From: Actinomycetota bacterium
GTDB lineage: Bacteria; Actinomycetota; Actinomycetes; Nanopelagicales; Nanopelagicaceae
Length of the DNA stretch: 8,004 bases
NCBI GenBank assembly: GCA_009704445.1
Contig: WLED01000051.1
Coordinates: forward strand, 1-8,004
Direction: 5' to 3'
Positions 6,748-8,004 of this stretch are shown here, piece by piece. A program made the translations under genes and the position numbers. The stretch's first letter is position 1, and each line of letters starts with the position of its first letter. The notes beneath the pieces were generated by a model. That model ran no database searches and had not been told where the DNA came from. It worked only from the letters and a program-made list of their open reading frames with translations.

Positions 6748-7716
6748 TTAGCCCTGAATCATTCGGGCAATTTGAAGATACAGAGGTATTCCTATTATTA
6801 GATTAAATGGAAATGTAACGCCGATGCTAGAAACCAATGCAAGTGATGCTTTTGCCTCCGGTAATGCCACTGCTACCGCAGCTGGTGCAGCTATATAAGA
6901 AGCACTTGCGCAAAGAACACCGAGCATCACCGTTCCTCCCAAAGATAAGCCCACGAAGTTAGCGACAAACATACCCAGAACTGCCATGAGTATCGGGAAA
7001 ACGATTGCGAAGATACTCATTTGAAAACCAACATGCTTAATCTCATTCCAATTGGTGCCTGCCAAATATCCAAGGTGTAATAAGAAAAGAGCGAGAAATC
7101 CACTTTGAAGATCGATGAAGAAAGGGGTTACAGTTTCATATCCAGAATCAGTTGTTACTGCGCCGATTAAAAGCCCACCAACTAGAAGAACGACTGTTTT
7201 GCCAGCAAGAACCTCTCGCATAGTTACATTCCATGCAACCTTGGTATCGCGGTGTCTTGTCCCAAGATAGATACCCACAATGATTCCGGGTATTTCCATA
7301 ATCGTAAGAAGCGCGGTGGCATAGCCCTCAACTCTTATTCCAGAGCCCTCTAAGAAAAAAAGCGCCGCGGTAAAAGTCACTAATGAGGTAGATCCGTAAT
7401 GAGCTGCAATTGCACCTCGGTCAGATTCATTTAATTTTCTGACAAAAACTAAAACGTAAAAGGCTAAGAAAGGAATTGTTGAACCAAGAGCAATTGTTGC
7501 AATCGAGGGAGCAAGGAACTCTGATAAAGAGACATCTTTGAGTGCGTGACCTCCCTTTAGGCCTATTCCAAACAATAGAAACACTGAAATGAACTGGTAG
7601 ACAGATTCAGGAATCCGCACGTCGCTATTGATCCGCGAGGCAAAAAAACCTAAGGCAAACAATAAAACTGCCACGGAGGTCAGATTATTTATAGCCAACT
7701 CTAATGAACTTTGCAT
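6748..7716 (-). CDS. SbtA-family permease (sodium-dependent bicarbonate transporter-like)
   Basis: A 322-residue integral membrane protein with ten hydrophobic segments, at about 11-29, 40-56, 67-90, 101-122, 131-152, 171-188, 200-220, 228-257, 260-285 and 290-319. That is the SbtA 5+5 arrangement. Strong family motifs are AAHYGSTSLVTF (104-115), ASASYIAAPAAVAVALPEA (270-288) and GVTFPFNLIIGIPLYLQ (299-315). SbtA of cyanobacteria is a Na+/HCO3- symporter of about 370 residues. Here the hydrophilic linker between the two halves (about 153-171) is short, which explains the smaller size. No SbtB-like PII partner gene is seen in the window. ATG 7716 lies four bases after a full AAGGAGG. A GTG one codon earlier (7719) is only one base from it and is less likely. 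Transport of bicarbonate is the family inference, but another anion is possible. Confidence 0.9.
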   Translation of the reverse strand: MQSSLELAINNLTSVAVLLFALGFFASRINSDVRIPESVYQFISVFLLFGIGLKGGHALKDVSLSEFLAPSIATIALGSTIPFLAFYVLVFVRKLNESDRGAIAAHYGSTSLVTFTAALFFLEGSGIRVEGYATALLTIMEIPGIIVGIYLGTRHRDTKVAWNVTMREVLAGKTVVLLVGGLLIGAVTTDSGYETVTPFFIDLQSGFLALFLLHLGYLAGTNWNEIKHVGFQMSIFAIVFPILMAVLGMFVANFVGLSLGGTVMLGVLCASASYIAAPAAVAVALPEAKASLALVSSIGVTFPFNLIIGIPLYLQIARMIQG

Positions 7717-7720
7717 CACG

Positions 7721-7727
7721 CCTCCTT
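7721..7727 (-). promoter_or_regulatory. strong Shine-Dalgarno deciding the permease start
   Basis: AAGGAGG on the minus strand is a full match to the 16S tail. Its distance favours ATG 7716 (four bases) over GTG 7719 (one base). Confidence 0.75.
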
Positions 7728-7738
7728 CTCAGGCCTTA

Positions 7739-7768
7739 AAGATACCTGAAATACAATTCATGTGTCAA
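7739..7768 (-). promoter_or_regulatory. sigma-70-type promoter of the SbtA-like permease
   Basis: On the minus strand a perfect TTGACA (7763-7768) is followed by 18 bases and TATCTT (7739-7744). Transcription would start near 7732, leaving a short leader carrying AAGGAGG. This is the best promoter match in the window and predicts strong basal expression unless repressed. Confidence 0.65.
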
Positions 7769-7769
7769 A

Positions 7770-7790
7770 ATGCGTGTATTATGAGCGCAT
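7770..7790. promoter_or_regulatory. candidate operator: inverted repeat ATGCG-N11-CGCAT
   Basis: Exact 5-bp arms at 7770-7774 and 7786-7790 flank an 11-base spacer holding the regulator's -10 box. The right arm covers the first two bases of the regulator start codon, and the left arm ends one base upstream of the permease -35 box. Arm spacing of two helical turns centre to edge suits a dimeric winged-helix protein. Short arms make chance occurrence possible. Confidence 0.35.
7777..7782 (+). promoter_or_regulatory. -10 box of a leaderless regulator transcript
   Basis: TATTAT ends six bases before the ATG at 7789, so transcription would begin at or next to the start codon. The gene lacks a Shine-Dalgarno, which fits a leaderless mRNA. 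The -35 region is not recognisable. Confidence 0.5.
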
Positions 7791-8004
7791 GGCAAAAGCT
7801 GCAGAGCAGTCTCGAGAGTGGACTTTTCTGTCCAATCATGGACATGTTCTAATCCACTTAAGTCGTGATCCTGATGCCCGCATTCGAGATATCGCCAGTT
7901 CTGTAGGAATAACAGAAAGAAGTGCGCAGGCAATTTTGGCCGACCTTGAAGAGTCTGGCTATGTGAACATTTCAAAGATTGGACGGCGCAATAGCTATTC
8001 AATA
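7789..8004 (+). CDS. winged-helix (MarR/ArsR-like) transcriptional regulator, C-terminus cut by window edge
   Basis: The frame is open from ATG 7789 to the right edge (72 codons). The translation begins MAKAAEQSREWTFLSNHGHV, then has a helix-turn-helix RIRDIASSVGITERSAQAI (31-49), followed by LADLEESGYVNISKIGRRNSYSI (50-72), which is a recognition-helix end and the wing. The 'FLSNHGHVLIHLSRDPDARIRDIA' type of N-terminus is characteristic of small (about 100-150 residue) actinobacterial winged-helix proteins of unknown ligand. These bind DNA as dimers. The gene diverges from the SbtA-like permease 72 bases away, and an inverted repeat lies between them, so autoregulation and control of the permease are plausible inferences. 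The start is chosen because the sequence matches the family N-terminus from there and a TATTAT box predicts a leaderless mRNA. An upstream ATG at 7781 is in another frame and closes at 7852. Confidence 0.88.
   Translation, partial: MAKAAEQSREWTFLSNHGHVLIHLSRDPDARIRDIASSVGITERSAQAILADLEESGYVNISKIGRRNSYSI

Noticed and set aside
6751..6768. GCCC/GGGC hairpin at the permease 3' end as an intrinsic terminator
   Set aside because: Only four solid GC pairs, within the last codons, and no U-run directly after it.
7628..7852. Plus-strand frame with ATG at 7781
   Set aside because: It starts inside the antisense of the permease, ends after a short run, and is out of frame with the winged-helix protein.
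7736..8002. Minus-strand 88-codon frame opposite the winged-helix gene
   Set aside because: The plus-strand frame has a clear helix-turn-helix and wing; the antisense frame would also run into the permease promoter.

Overview
The window looks like part of a moderately AT-rich actinobacterial chromosome (GC roughly low 40s by eye). The winged-helix protein entering at the right edge resembles small actinobacterial regulators, several promoters read as actinobacterial TANNNT -10 boxes, and the genes are tightly packed. A streamlined freshwater actinobacterium (acI / Nanopelagicales type) would fit, but that is inference. I see no tRNA, rRNA, CRISPR array, insertion sequence or phage gene, and no stretch over 300 bases lacks a gene.

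Left block, about 1-6023, all on the minus strand and read right to left. It appears to be one operon of six genes: (1) a 662-residue FMN/4Fe-4S/FAD oxidoreductase of the 2,4-dienoyl-CoA reductase / trimethylamine dehydrogenase type; (2) a 125-residue NTF2/SnoaL-like protein; (3) a class III (CaiB/BaiF) CoA-transferase; (4) a CitE-like CoA-ester lyase of the HpcH/HpaI family; (5) a metal-dependent cyclase / kynurenine-formamidase-like hydrolase; (6) an MmgE/PrpD-family protein that runs off the left edge. The last three junctions are very tight (TAG-T-ATG, a Shine-Dalgarno overlapping a stop, and a one-base TAATG overlap). The set reads as a catabolic route: reduce or oxidatively trim a substrate, hydrolyse a ring or amide, dehydrate or isomerise a branched acid, load it on CoA and cleave it to central metabolites. 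The actual substrate cannot be read from the sequence.

Middle, 6024-6106: a divergent intergenic region with a candidate sigma-70-type promoter for the operon and a candidate near-leaderless promoter for a plus-strand flavin-reductase-family gene (to 6727). That gene ends facing the next one, with an A/T-rich hairpin between them.

Right block, 6748-8004: a minus-strand ten-helix permease of the SbtA (sodium-dependent bicarbonate transporter) family with a near-ideal promoter and Shine-Dalgarno. It is divergent from a partial winged-helix regulator gene. The 70-base gap between them contains a 5+5 bp inverted repeat that covers the regulator's -10 box and start codon and lies just upstream of the permease -35 box, so it is a natural candidate operator for both genes.
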